Shown one piece after another: positions 1-5,692 of a DNA stretch of 8,192 bases. The notes below the pieces were generated by a model. It saw only the letters and a list, made by a program, of their open reading frames with translations. It was not told the origin of the DNA and did not search any database. Position 1 is the first letter of the stretch. Each line of letters begins with the position of its first letter. This stretch comes from Prochloron sp. SP5CPC1. Its GTDB lineage: Bacteria > Cyanobacteriota > Cyanobacteriia > Cyanobacteriales > Prochloraceae. The translations under genes and the position numbers were made by a program. The stretch spans positions 1-8,192 of the forward strand of contig JACONB010000060.1 in assembly GCA_014323965.1 (NCBI GenBank). Direction: 5' to 3'.

Positions 1-224
1 TTCATCCACAATGGTACCCGGAGGCAAAAGTCATTTGCAACGGTGAAGTGGTTATGTGTGTGGGTTCCACACAACCGGAAATTAACGTTGAAGTTTGGTC
101 TGGGAACCATCCTTTTTACACCGGAACCCAGAAAATCATCGACACGGAAGGAAGGGTGGATCGCTTCCTGCGCAAATACGGTATGCTGGATACCGAAGAA
201 ACGGACGTTGCAGCAGAAAAATAG
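1..224 (+). CDS. rpmE: 50S ribosomal protein L31, 3' part (5' end outside window)
   Basis: Structural protein of the large ribosomal subunit. Reading codons from base 3 gives about 73 residues ending at TAG 222-224. Typical L31 segments are visible: HPQWYPEAKV near the start of the visible part, then VEVWSGNHPFYTGTQK and DTEGRVDRFLRKYG near the end. Bases 1-2 are the last two of a codon, most likely Ile, so only about six or seven N-terminal residues are missing. No CXXC zinc pair is seen in the visible part; only one Cys remains in the ICNG segment and another in VMCVG. The C-terminal tail after RKYGM is short and acidic, as in cyanobacterial L31. It lies 74 bases upstream of prfA on the same strand, the usual cyanobacterial order at the end of a ribosomal protein operon. 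Identification is secure. Confidence 0.95.
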   Translation, partial: HPQWYPEAKVICNGEVVMCVGSTQPEINVEVWSGNHPFYTGTQKIIDTEGRVDRFLRKYGMLDTEETDVAAEK

Positions 225-298
225 CGGATTTGTCCCTCCTATTCCCCCAGCATGGTTTCCTGCCGGGGCTTCTAATTCTACCCAAATCGACAAATTCC

Positions 299-1387
299 AT
301 GGCTGAATCTTACCTGCTAGACAAACTGCAATCCGTAGAGCAAACTTATCACGAATTGACCCGCCGCCTTGCGGATCCAGATATTGCCACTAACCCCAGT
401 GAATTGGTGAAAGTGCAAAAGGTTCGTTCTTCTCTGGAGGAAACCGTTACTACCTACGAAACCTGGAAAAAAACCCAACAAGACTTGAAAGACGCTCAAC
501 AGATCCTCAAAGAAGCCAACAACGATCCTGAATTAAAGGAAATGGCAATAGAAGAAGTGGGAGACTTACAAGCTCTACTGGAAGAGTTAGAGCAAAGATT
601 AAAAATTCTCCTCTTACCCAGAGATCCCAATGACGATAAGAATATCATGTTGGAAATTCGTGCTGGAACTGGGGGAGAAGAAGCCAGTATTTGGGCAGCA
701 GATTTGGTGCGCATGTACTCCCGTTACGGAGAATCCCAACGCTGGCAAGTCAAGCTCTTAAGCGAGTCTGTAGCAGAAATGGGGGGCTTTAAAGAAGCAA
801 TTCTGGAAATTCAAGGAGAGCAAGTTTACAGCAAACTGAAGTTTGAAGCAGGGGTTCACCGAGTGCAGCGAGTACCCGTCACAGAAGCAGGAGGCAGAGT
901 TCATACTTCCACCGCTACAGTAGCAGTAATGCCCGAGGTAGATGAAGTAGAAGTAGCCATAGATCCCAAGGAGATTGAAGTTTCCACTGCTCGTTCTGGG
1001 GGTGCTGGGGGACAGAACGTGAACAAAGTAGAAACAGCAGTTGACTTGTTCCACAAACCTACGGGAATTAGAATCTTCTGTACCGAGGAGCGCTCTCAGC
1101 TACAAAACCGGGAACGAGCAATGCAAATTCTGCGGGCTAAGTTATATGAGATGAAAATATCTGAACAAAGAGCAGAGGTTAGTTCTATGCGACGCTCTCA
1201 AGTGGGTACAGGAGCTAGATCTGAAAAAATCCGCACTTATAATTATAAGGATAATCGGGTGACGGATCACAGACTCGGTCGCAATTTTACCCTCACCCCA
1301 GCCCTGGAAGGAGAAATAGAACTCATTATTCAAGCTTGCATTTCTCAAGATCAGCAAGAACGGTTAGCAGAATTGGCTGCTAATTAG
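299..1387 (+). CDS. prfA: Peptide chain release factor 1 (RF1)
   Basis: Recognises UAA and UAG stop codons in the ribosomal A site and triggers peptidyl-tRNA hydrolysis. The protein is 362 residues, the normal RF1 length. The N-terminal part is a helical domain (about 1-100). The codon-recognition tripeptide PVT is at residues 193-195 within GVHRVQRVPVTEAGGRVHTS; this is the RF1 P-x-T type, not the SPF of RF2. The catalytic GGQ loop is at 237-239 in SGGAGGQNVNKVETAV, whose Gln is normally methylated by PrmC. The start at 299 was chosen because MAESYLLDKL matches the usual family start. The frame stays open upstream to an ATG at 95, but that would overlap rpmE and add 68 unrelated residues. 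No clear Shine-Dalgarno precedes 299. It probably shares a transcript with rpmE. It faces the minus-strand genes convergently. Confidence 0.97.
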   Translation: MAESYLLDKLQSVEQTYHELTRRLADPDIATNPSELVKVQKVRSSLEETVTTYETWKKTQQDLKDAQQILKEANNDPELKEMAIEEVGDLQALLEELEQRLKILLLPRDPNDDKNIMLEIRAGTGGEEASIWAADLVRMYSRYGESQRWQVKLLSESVAEMGGFKEAILEIQGEQVYSKLKFEAGVHRVQRVPVTEAGGRVHTSTATVAVMPEVDEVEVAIDPKEIEVSTARSGGAGGQNVNKVETAVDLFHKPTGIRIFCTEERSQLQNRERAMQILRAKLYEMKISEQRAEVSSMRRSQVGTGARSEKIRTYNYKDNRVTDHRLGRNFTLTPALEGEIELIIQACISQDQQERLAELAAN

Positions 1388-1394
1388 TTTTATT

Positions 1395-1424
1395 AAACCG
1401 CAGAGGCGCAGAGTACGCAGAGAA
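1395..1424. repeat. Interspersed cyanobacterial repeat (CGCAGAGGCGCAGAG type)
   Basis: Just downstream of prfA is AAACCGCAGAGGCGCAGAG followed by TACGCAGAGAAAG. It is built from repeated CGCAGAG units (1399-1405, 1407-1413 and 1416-1422). From memory, this wording recurs between genes in many cyanobacterial genomes. Only one copy is seen in this window, so dispersal cannot be shown here. Confidence 0.5.
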
Positions 1425-1437
1425 AGATAAGAGAGGC

Positions 1438-1467
1438 GTAGGTTGGGTTGAGGAACGAAACCCAACA
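1438..1467. repeat. GTAGGTTGGGT palindromic repeat, copy 1
   Basis: Begins GTAGGTTGGGTT and contains a perfect 8-bp inverted repeat: GTTGGGTT at 1442-1449 and AACCCAAC at 1459-1466, with a 9-base loop. It is one of three copies in the window (also at 5227-5257 and 8168-8192). It lies between the convergent ends of prfA and the STAS-like gene, so the hairpin could help end transcription from both sides. There is no strong T tract, so that role is inference. Confidence 0.65.
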
Positions 1468-1474
1468 AGTCTAT

Positions 1475-1834
1475 TTAAGGTTCTTGTACCCACTTCAGTG
1501 CCTGGTGTTTTTCCTCAAAGGAAAAATGCTTCACCTCTATACTAGGGAATAACTTATCCGCAATAGCAGTGAATTTCTTGATCCATTCTTTACTGGAAAC
1601 GATCGCCTCCTTTTTAAATTTTGTAAGAGTAGAAAGTGCCTTGATTTTTTCTAAAATAACACCCAATGACACCCCATCAAACTCTTTAATTTCCACATAA
1701 ATGTTGAACGTATCATGACTCGCTAGAACAGTCTTGATCCGGTCAATAACTTTGGTCATGTCTTGTTTTTCCACCTTCCCAGCAATGCAAAAACCAATGA
1801 CATTATCTGCTGGGACCGAAATTTCTTCTATCAT
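1475..1834 (-). CDS. SpoIIAA/STAS-like protein
   Basis: Small soluble protein of 119 residues resembling the SpoIIAA-like family (STAS/SEC14-type fold). Members have this length and the pattern of an N-terminal strand with VIGFCIAGKV, a helix with DMTKVIDRIKTVL, a strand with IYVEIKEFDGVS and a C-terminal strand-helix with IEVKHFSFEEKHQALKWV. The biochemical function of this family is not established, though STAS-type folds often bind small ligands or partner proteins. The ATG at 1832-1834 was chosen over an in-frame ATG at 1862-1864 because GGAGA at 1841-1845 sits 6 bases upstream of it. The preceding gene is the HicB-like antitoxin, ending 33 bases upstream on the same strand, so co-transcription with hicAB is possible. 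No TM segment or signal peptide is visible. Confidence 0.75.
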   Translation of the reverse strand: MIEEISVPADNVIGFCIAGKVEKQDMTKVIDRIKTVLASHDTFNIYVEIKEFDGVSLGVILEKIKALSTLTKFKKEAIVSSKEWIKKFTAIADKLFPSIEVKHFSFEEKHQALKWVQEP

Positions 1835-1840
1835 CGAATT

Positions 1841-1845
1841 TCTCC
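1841..1845 (-). promoter_or_regulatory. Shine-Dalgarno fixing the start of the STAS-like gene
   Basis: The minus strand reads GGAGAAATTCG before the ATG at 1834, a 6-base spacing. This decides between two in-frame start codons ten codons apart. Confidence 0.7.
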
Positions 1846-1867
1846 GATATATAACAACGTGCATATA

Positions 1868-2074
1868 TTATAACTCTAACAGCTCTGGCAAGGGAAAGGG
1901 TAAGCCATCCTCCTCAAGTAAGAGTTCCAGAACTTCCTGTCCATTTCTTGCTGCCTCTTCATAGGTCTTACCATGAGTGCGGTATTTTTGCTCAGGGAAG
2001 TCCGGAAAATGTACTAGATAACAGTCATCCTCCCTCGACCAGACAATAACCATTTGATAGTGCAGTGTACTCAT
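1868..2074 (-). CDS. hicB: HicB-family antitoxin, short form
   Basis: Predicted antitoxin that binds and neutralises the HicA RNase encoded just upstream. It has 68 residues: an N-terminal YQMVIVWSREDDCYLVHFPDFP strand region and a helix TYEEAARNGQEVLELLLEEDG followed by LPFPLP. This is the partly degraded RNase-H-like fold typical of HicB. The protein stops right after this fold, so the C-terminal ribbon-helix-helix or HTH DNA-binding domain found in longer HicB proteins is absent. Its ATG lies 2 bases after the hicA stop codon (TAA-GA-ATG), which suggests translational coupling. GAGG at 2087-2090, inside the hicA end, is a weak distant Shine-Dalgarno. The toxin-first order is normal for hicAB. 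Family assignment is good; the pairing rests on adjacency. Confidence 0.85.
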   Translation of the reverse strand: MSTLHYQMVIVWSREDDCYLVHFPDFPEQKYRTHGKTYEEAARNGQEVLELLLEEDGLPFPLPELLEL

Positions 2075-2076
2075 TC

Positions 2077-2286
2077 TTACCCGCTCCCTCGTTGCTCAAC
2101 AATTCTGATAGCCTGGATTACTTCCTTTTCTTGATAAGGTTTAGCATCGCTGCTTTCCTTTCCTGAAAGGGTGACACGACCGGGATATAGTGGATGTAAC
2201 CACTTTGTATGACTGCCTTTACCAGAGTGCTCAGAAAAACCACCCTTTTTGAGCATAGCTTTTAACTCACGAACCTTTTTTGGCAT
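2077..2286 (-). CDS. hicA: HicA-family mRNA interferase toxin
   Basis: Predicted ribosome-independent mRNA interferase with a small double-stranded-RNA-binding-like fold. It has 69 residues, close to the usual HicA size. The pattern LKKGGFSEHSGKGSHTKWLHP holds the G-S-H signature, with His26 as the expected catalytic residue, followed by the basic strand GRVTL and the C-terminal helix KPYQEKEVIQAI. AGAGGGAAGA directly upstream of the ATG at 2284-2286 provides a purine-rich ribosome binding site. It is the first gene of the hicA-hicB cassette and sits 152 bases downstream of the CAAD gene end. Nothing in the reading frame suggests inactivation. Confidence 0.87.
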   Translation of the reverse strand: MPKKVRELKAMLKKGGFSEHSGKGSHTKWLHPLYPGRVTLSGKESSDAKPYQEKEVIQAIRIVEQRGSG

Positions 2287-2385
2287 TCTTCCCTCTATCC
2301 ATTAACTATCCCCCTATTTAATTCAACCCTGGTTACTGGGAGCAGCTCGGTCTCGTTGGCAAAAATTAACCCCACAACAGATTTT

Positions 2386-2416
2386 GTAGGGGCAGGACAT
2401 AGCCACAACCCCTGGG
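2386..2416. repeat. GTAGGGGC-type intergenic repeat, degenerate
   Basis: GTAGGGGCAGGACATAGCC followed by ACAACCCCTGGG carries short AGGGG/CCCCT arms. It resembles the GTAGGGGC palindromic units seen between cyanobacterial genes. Only one copy is present here, so this is a weak call. Confidence 0.3.
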
Positions 2417-2423
2417 ACAAACA

Positions 2424-2444
2424 CATTAATGCATACTATTAATG
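2424..2444 (-). terminator. Inverted repeat at the end of the CAAD gene
   Basis: CATTAAT at 2424-2430 and ATTAATG at 2438-2444 form a perfect 7-bp inverted repeat with a 7-base spacer. It overlaps the stop codon (2439-2441) of the CAAD gene. It is AT-rich and has no T tract, so a role in transcript ending or mRNA 3' stability is only a guess. Confidence 0.25.
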
Positions 2445-2879
2445 CTCATAAGTATCCTCAATTTTGCCTACTATTACTGTTTTGAGCTCGTTCAACTCTG
2501 CTTTTAATTCCTTCCGATTTGGCTCTTTAATGAGATAACGAACTACAAACCAACAGCTGTAACCTATCCCCACTAATTCAAACAGCGGTTCACATAGGGG
2601 AATGCGGTTAATGGCATCTATAACTGCTAAGGTGAGATAGACAGCGATGATAGCCAGGATCATCAGCATGACATAGAGCAGAGGTTGTTTGTAAGCCAAG
2701 AACAATTTGGTCCCCTCATCAGGAAACTGCTTCAAAAATTCTACCACTGGTTCCAGGGTATCTTGCCAAGACTCTTCAGGGGATGTCTCTGGCTGAGGTA
2801 CCATGGTCCCTGGTGGATTGGTATTCAAACTTGAAGGTTTTTGCTCTTCAGCCACCTTAGTTTCGACTTTAGATTCCAT
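2439..2879 (-). CDS. CAAD-domain membrane protein (CurT/CURT1-like)
   Basis: A 146-residue two-pass membrane protein of the CAAD family (cyanobacterial aminoacyl-tRNA synthetase appended domain), related to CurT/CURT1, which bends thylakoid membranes. Residues 1-40 are polar and Pro/Glu-rich. Residues 41-60 can form an amphipathic helix. TM1 is about 66-91 (PLLYVMLMILAIIAVYLTL...), the family segment AVIDAINRIPLCEPLFELVGIGY spans the turn, and TM2 is about 94-116, ending FVVRYLI. A charged C-terminal helix (117-141) with repeated KEL/NEL follows. This is the standalone form, close in size to known CurT proteins, not the domain fused to a tRNA synthetase. AAGGA at 2890-2894 lies 10 bases upstream of the ATG. 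A palindrome at 2910-2926 could be an operator. Membrane curvature as the role is inferred from the family. Confidence 0.85.
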   Translation of the reverse strand: MESKVETKVAEEQKPSSLNTNPPGTMVPQPETSPEESWQDTLEPVVEFLKQFPDEGTKLFLAYKQPLLYVMLMILAIIAVYLTLAVIDAINRIPLCEPLFELVGIGYSCWFVVRYLIKEPNRKELKAELNELKTVIVGKIEDTYEH

Positions 2880-2909
2880 ATTTGACCTATCCTTTTGTTA
2901 AAATGGACA

Positions 2910-2926
2910 TTCGATATTGCATCGAA
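2910..2926 (-). promoter_or_regulatory. Operator-like palindrome upstream of the CAAD gene
   Basis: TTCGAT (2910-2915), spacer ATTGC, ATCGAA (2921-2926): a perfect 6-5-6 inverted repeat 31 bases upstream of the CAAD start codon. The spacing is suitable for binding by a dimeric regulator or for a small leader hairpin. No regulator is identified and no clear -10/-35 pair is seen beside it. Confidence 0.3.
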
Positions 2927-3016
2927 GACAGCCACAAGAGAAAAGCAGCTGACTAACCTTTGCCCATCTTATCAAAGAGTTTCGATGGTTAGCTCAAACT
3001 GGTTATAATGCTCTTA

Positions 3017-3033
3017 ACAATACTTTATATTGT
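3017..3033 (-). terminator. Small hairpin after the PTPS-like gene
   Basis: On the minus strand ACAATA-TAAAG-TATTGT forms a 6-bp AT-rich hairpin starting 3 bases after the TGA of the tandem PTPS gene. There is no T tract, so it is a weak terminator candidate. Confidence 0.25.
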
Positions 3034-3036
3034 CCC

Positions 3037-3879
3037 TCAAATTCCTTCGTCTTCCTGCTTGTGGGAACTACTACAGCAATAAATTTCGCAGGAATTATTG
3101 GGAGTTTCAAACAGTTTTACTTTTTCCAGTTCAGCCCCAAGTTCTCGAATTGGTTCTGTCAAGAGTCTGGCGATATAAAGAGCGATATTTTCCGCTGTGG
3201 GTACAACTGTCCCAAAATAAGCAATATCTTTGTTCAAGAAAGTGTGATCCAATGGTTCCAGCACAAGTTCATTGATCGCCCCCTGCAAAGCCCCCAGATC
3301 CACCAGCATTCCTGTACGGGAGTCAATTTCACCAGTTACAGAGACTTCCAGATGGTAATTATGCCCATGACTACGGGCGCATTTACCGTAAATCTCACAA
3401 TTTTCCTCGTAGCTCAATTCTGGAAGAGCGAGGCGATGAGCTGCACTAAAATGGGTTTTAAGAGTCAGAGATGCTTCCATACCGTTTCCTCGATAATCAG
3501 CCCAAAGTTCGGGATGTTCAAACAATTGAATCTGGACTAGCGGTAAATGGGAAGCTAGTCGGTGCCAGATCACCCGAGCCATATTTTCCGTTGTCGGTAA
3601 GGTTTGCCGAAATTCCGGCCAAACATCATTGAGATAAGTATAGTCTAATTGCCTAATTACTTCTGTCTTAATTATCTGCTTGAGTCCCGAAAAATTTTGC
3701 ACCATTCCATAGCGATCCAATTCCCCAGCTCGGGAGACAACCAGGACGTAGTTGTGTCCGTGTCCCGGAAAGCGACTGCAAGGGCCAAAGCGCTGCTGGT
3801 TTTCCGCTTCATCTAGTTCTGGCAACCAATATCTGCGACTCGCTGAAAACTGCGCCCTGCGGTGAATAATGCAATTCAT
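3037..3879 (-). CDS. Tandem 6-pyruvoyl-tetrahydropterin synthase/QueD-like protein
   Basis: A 280-residue protein made of two PTPS/QueD domains in tandem. Family members convert dihydroneopterin triphosphate to 6-carboxy- or 6-pyruvoyl-tetrahydropterin, for queuosine or biopterin-type pathways. The C-terminal domain (about 141-277) is complete: zinc ligands His148 (FSAAHRL), His171 and His173 (HGHNYH), catalytic Cys167 (KCARSHGH), the Asp211-His212 pair (LDHTFLN) and Glu268 (LFETP). The N-terminal domain (about 8-125) keeps Cys34, His40, His42, Asp79 and Glu121. However, it has Arg15 where the first zinc His is expected (FSASRRY) and Tyr80 in place of the catalytic His (LDYTYLN), so it is probably structural or binds ligand without turnover. 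The start at 3877-3879 was chosen because TAGGAG precedes it by 7 bases; an in-frame ATG nine codons upstream has no such site. Whether the product is 6-carboxy- or 6-pyruvoyl-pterin cannot be told from sequence alone. Confidence 0.85.
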   Translation of the reverse strand: MNCIIHRRAQFSASRRYWLPELDEAENQQRFGPCSRFPGHGHNYVLVVSRAGELDRYGMVQNFSGLKQIIKTEVIRQLDYTYLNDVWPEFRQTLPTTENMARVIWHRLASHLPLVQIQLFEHPELWADYRGNGMEASLTLKTHFSAAHRLALPELSYEENCEIYGKCARSHGHNYHLEVSVTGEIDSRTGMLVDLGALQGAINELVLEPLDHTFLNKDIAYFGTVVPTAENIALYIARLLTEPIRELGAELEKVKLFETPNNSCEIYCCSSSHKQEDEGI

Positions 3880-3886
3880 CAGTTTT

Positions 3887-3891
3887 CTCCT
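3887..3891 (-). promoter_or_regulatory. Shine-Dalgarno for the tandem PTPS gene
   Basis: The minus strand reads AGGAGAAAACTG before the ATG at 3879, giving AGGAG with 7-base spacing. This selects the internal Met as the start rather than the one at 3906. Confidence 0.7.
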
Positions 3892-3947
3892 AGTAGAAAT
3901 TGTCAACTTTTTTCTTGCCCTTACCCTGGATTTTTAACTAATCCCAT

Positions 3948-3960
3948 CTTCCCAGGGAAG
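3948..3960. repeat. CTTCCC-A-GGGAAG palindrome
   Basis: Perfect 6-1-6 inverted repeat in the leader of the tandem PTPS gene, about 70 bases upstream of its start and just downstream of the candidate -10 element. The position suits an operator or leader hairpin, but no regulator is known. CCCTGG at 3924-3929 can alternatively pair with CCAGGG at 3952-3957. Confidence 0.3.
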
Positions 3961-3964
3961 CAAG

Positions 3965-3993
3965 AGTATCAAAACTATTACTGCTTTTTACAA
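3965..3993 (-). promoter_or_regulatory. Candidate sigma-70 promoter for the tandem PTPS gene
   Basis: On the minus strand TTGTAA (3988-3993) and GATACT (3965-3970) are separated by 17 bases; each matches 4 of 6 consensus positions. It would give a leader of about 80 bases. Weak on its own, but it is the best pair seen in this gap. Confidence 0.3.
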
Positions 3994-4140
3994 TTTTTTT
4001 TCTATCTTCATTTGATATCTTCTTCTTCCAAGAGTATTTTTGTGCCTTGGGATTTCTGTTCATCCATCTGAATCCATTGCGTACAGTGAATCCAGGAAAC
4101 TTTCAGTTTGTTCTTCATAACTAAGATTAAAATGGTCAAA

Positions 4141-4181
4141 AATAAATTATATATAAATATACATATTATCAATAATTTATT
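4141..4181. repeat. 10-bp AT-only inverted repeat downstream of cysK
   Basis: AATAAATTAT (4141-4150) and ATAATTTATT (4172-4181) are perfect reverse complements around a 21-base AT-rich loop. The element lies about 60 bases past the cysK stop. It could form a cruciform or a weak 3' hairpin. It has no GC pairs, so it is not a classical terminator. Confidence 0.4.
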
Positions 4182-4242
4182 AGTAGTGCTCGTTAAAGAT
4201 ACTTTATTAACAACATCCGACTTTGATAAGATAAAATGGGAC

Positions 4243-5178
4243 TCAATCATTCAGAAACAAAGGGGTGCTGAGATAGCGTTCCCCAAAGCTAGGCTGAATC
4301 ATCACGATCATCTTATCTCGATTTACCGGACGGCGACCAACTTTGATGGCAGCGCACAAAGCAGCACCAGTAGAAATACCCGAAAGCAGTCCTTCGTCCC
4401 TAGCTAAACGACGACCGTAAAAGAAAGCTTCCTCGTCGGTGACAGTAATTACTTCGTCAATGAGTTCCACCTTGAGTACTTCGGGAACAAAACCCGCCCC
4501 GATACCCTGAATTTTATGGGGTCCGGGACTGCCTCCTGATAAAACAGGGCTGTTAGCGGGTTCCACGGCGATCGCCTGAAAAGACTTCTTATATTTTTTT
4601 ATTACTTCTGCCACTCCAGTAATGGTGCCACCAGTGCCGATTCCCGCCACTAAAAAGTCTACCTGCCCATCCGTATCCGCCCAAATCTCCTCAGCCGTAG
4701 TTAAGCGATGAATCTCCGGGTTAGCAGGGTTATTAAACTGTTGTAGCATATAAGCATTGGGAGTGGCTTCTACTATCCCTTGGGCACGCTTAATACAGCC
4801 CCCCATTCCTTCGCTGCCGGGAGTCAGTTCTAACTGCGCTCCATAGGCTTGCAACATGGCCCGTCGTTCCTTACTCATAGTTTCTGGCATAGTCAAAATC
4901 AGCTTATAGCCTTTTGCAGCTGCTGCCATTGCCAGAGCAATGCCTGTATTGCCCGAAGTTGGTTCCACTAAAATAGTCTTCCCTGGGCTAATGAGACCTT
5001 CTTTCTCAGCCGCATCTATCATATTCACCCCAATGCGGTCTTTCACAGAAGCTGCTGGGTTCATGCCTTCCAATTTCACCAAAATTTGAGCTAGGCAGCC
5101 CTCTTTAGCGGGAATGCGATTTAACTGCACTAAGGGAGTTCCACCCACAAGTTCGGTAATATTTTTAGCAATGGGCAT
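4243..5178 (-). CDS. cysK: Cysteine synthase (O-acetylserine sulfhydrylase)
   Basis: PLP enzyme that makes cysteine from O-acetylserine and sulfide in the cytoplasm. It has 311 residues, normal for CysK. PLP-binding Lys46 is in NPAASVKDRIG; the substrate loop PTSGNTGIA is at 73-81; the phosphate-binding GTGGTITG is at 181-188; and SGISTGAA at 266-273 contains the Ser that contacts the PLP ring. The C-terminal QPSFGERYLSTPLF is the usual ending of CysK-type enzymes. The first residues MPIAKNITELVGGTPLVQL match the family start; no good Shine-Dalgarno is visible in the AT-rich leader. It lies 115 bases downstream of the carbinolamine dehydratase gene, with a palindromic repeat between them, so they may be separate transcripts. 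A HIP1 octamer lies inside the gene. CysM-like substrate use cannot be excluded. Confidence 0.95.
   Translation of the reverse strand: MPIAKNITELVGGTPLVQLNRIPAKEGCLAQILVKLEGMNPAASVKDRIGVNMIDAAEKEGLISPGKTILVEPTSGNTGIALAMAAAAKGYKLILTMPETMSKERRAMLQAYGAQLELTPGSEGMGGCIKRAQGIVEATPNAYMLQQFNNPANPEIHRLTTAEEIWADTDGQVDFLVAGIGTGGTITGVAEVIKKYKKSFQAIAVEPANSPVLSGGSPGPHKIQGIGAGFVPEVLKVELIDEVITVTDEEAFFYGRRLARDEGLLSGISTGAALCAAIKVGRRPVNRDKMIVMIQPSFGERYLSTPLFLND
4568..4575. repeat. HIP1 octamer GCGATCGC
   Basis: Highly iterated palindrome typical of many cyanobacterial genomes, here inside cysK. A second exact copy is at 7380-7387. Confidence 0.8.
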
Positions 5179-5226
5179 AATAATATTTTTTAACTAAATA
5201 TCTACCAATAATAACAGTTTAATATT

Positions 5227-5257
5227 GTAGGTTGGGTAGAACGAAGTGAAACCCAAC
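5227..5257. repeat. GTAGGTTGGGT palindromic repeat, copy 2
   Basis: GTTGGGT (5231-5237) and ACCCAAC (5251-5257) form a 7-bp inverted repeat with a 13-base loop, preceded by the same GTAG as the other copies. It lies between the carbinolamine dehydratase gene and cysK and may act as a hairpin between them. A T run (5266-5270) follows on the plus strand, not on the strand of the genes. Confidence 0.65.
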
Positions 5258-5293
5258 TTACGGGCTTTTTATCAAATTAGCAGTGTCAGTCTA

Positions 5294-5572
5294 CTACAAC
5301 TGAGAAATAGTGGTGGCCATGTTAAAATCTTTCTCAGTCAAACCTCCAGAATCATGGGTAGTGAGCCTAATAGTTACTTTATTATAGGAAATTTCTAAAT
5401 CGGGATGGTGTGCTGCTGACTCCGCTGGTTCCACTAATCGATTCACAAAGTCTATCGCCTTGATAAAGTCTTCAAATCTGCGAGTGGACTTAATGGTTTT
5501 CCCTTCTAAACTCCAATCAGAGAGTTTATCTATCCTTGCTTTAATTTCCTTTTCAGAGAGTATTTGAGCCAT
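5294..5572 (-). CDS. Pterin-4a-carbinolamine dehydratase
   Basis: Dehydrates 4a-hydroxytetrahydropterin to quinonoid dihydropterin, recycling the cofactor after pterin-dependent hydroxylation; some homologues have other or accessory roles. It has 92 residues, the full length of the family. The signature is clear in AAHHPDLEISYNKVTIRL followed by TTHDSGGLTEKD: His55, His56 and His73 are the expected active-site histidines, with Pro57, Asp58 and the GLT-xxD end conserved. The start at 5572 fits the family; upstream there is only a weak purine-rich AGAGAAG. Upstream lies the proposed small RNA unit, whose terminator-like hairpin ends about 50 bases before this start. The window has no phenylalanine hydroxylase, but a PTPS-like pterin enzyme is encoded beyond cysK. 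Known as phhB or PCD in other bacteria. Confidence 0.93.
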   Translation of the reverse strand: MAQILSEKEIKARIDKLSDWSLEGKTIKSTRRFEDFIKAIDFVNRLVEPAESAAHHPDLEISYNKVTIRLTTHDSGGLTEKDFNMATTISQL

Positions 5573-5623
5573 TTTTTCTTCTCTTTGGGTAACGTCCCTT
5601 CATTGTGAACTGGTAACTGGTAC

Positions 5624-5686
5624 AAAAACTATCCGCCCTCACAAGGGATGCGGATGTTAACATCATAGCACTTAATGTGAGGGCGG
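5624..5686 (-). terminator. GC-rich hairpin followed by T tract
   Basis: CCGCCCTCACA (5633-5643) and TGTGAGGGCGG (5676-5686) are perfect 11-bp reverse complements with a 32-base loop. On the minus strand the second arm is followed by ATAG and five T (5624-5628), as in an intrinsic terminator. The loop contains the palindrome GATGTTAACATC (5653-5664), which can form its own hairpin on top. It lies between the multibranched fold and the carbinolamine dehydratase gene, so it could end the small transcript or act as an attenuator for that gene. The long loop is unusual for a simple terminator. Confidence 0.5.
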
Positions 5687-5692
5687 TGTAGC

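Larger units (their letters stand above)
3880..4242. other. AT-rich intergenic region between cysK and the PTPS-like gene
   Basis: There is no convincing gene in these 363 bases. They hold the PTPS-gene leader with its candidate promoter and palindromes, then a very AT-rich stretch (about 4130-4210) just after the cysK stop codon that contains a perfect 10-bp inverted repeat. A minus-strand frame overlapping the cysK end could encode a short hydrophobic peptide, but it has no ribosome binding site. Confidence 0.6.

Noticed and set aside
95..298. Upstream in-frame extension of prfA to an ATG at 95
   Set aside because: It overlaps rpmE in another frame and adds 68 residues unlike any RF1 N terminus; the family start MAESYLLDKL lies at 299.
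3000..3010. TATAAT on the plus strand (GGTTATAATG)
   Set aside because: No plus-strand gene follows; it is inside the minus-strand gene cluster and has no good -35.
3901..3906. TTGACA on the minus strand before the tandem PTPS gene
   Set aside because: A -10 at the right spacing would fall on the start codon region, so it cannot serve this gene.
4008..4250. 80-codon minus-strand frame with a hydrophobic segment (LLIICIFIYNLFLTILILVM), starting inside the cysK end
   Set aside because: No Shine-Dalgarno, it overlaps the cysK stop, and the hydrophobic stretch follows from very AT-rich DNA. I see no family resemblance.
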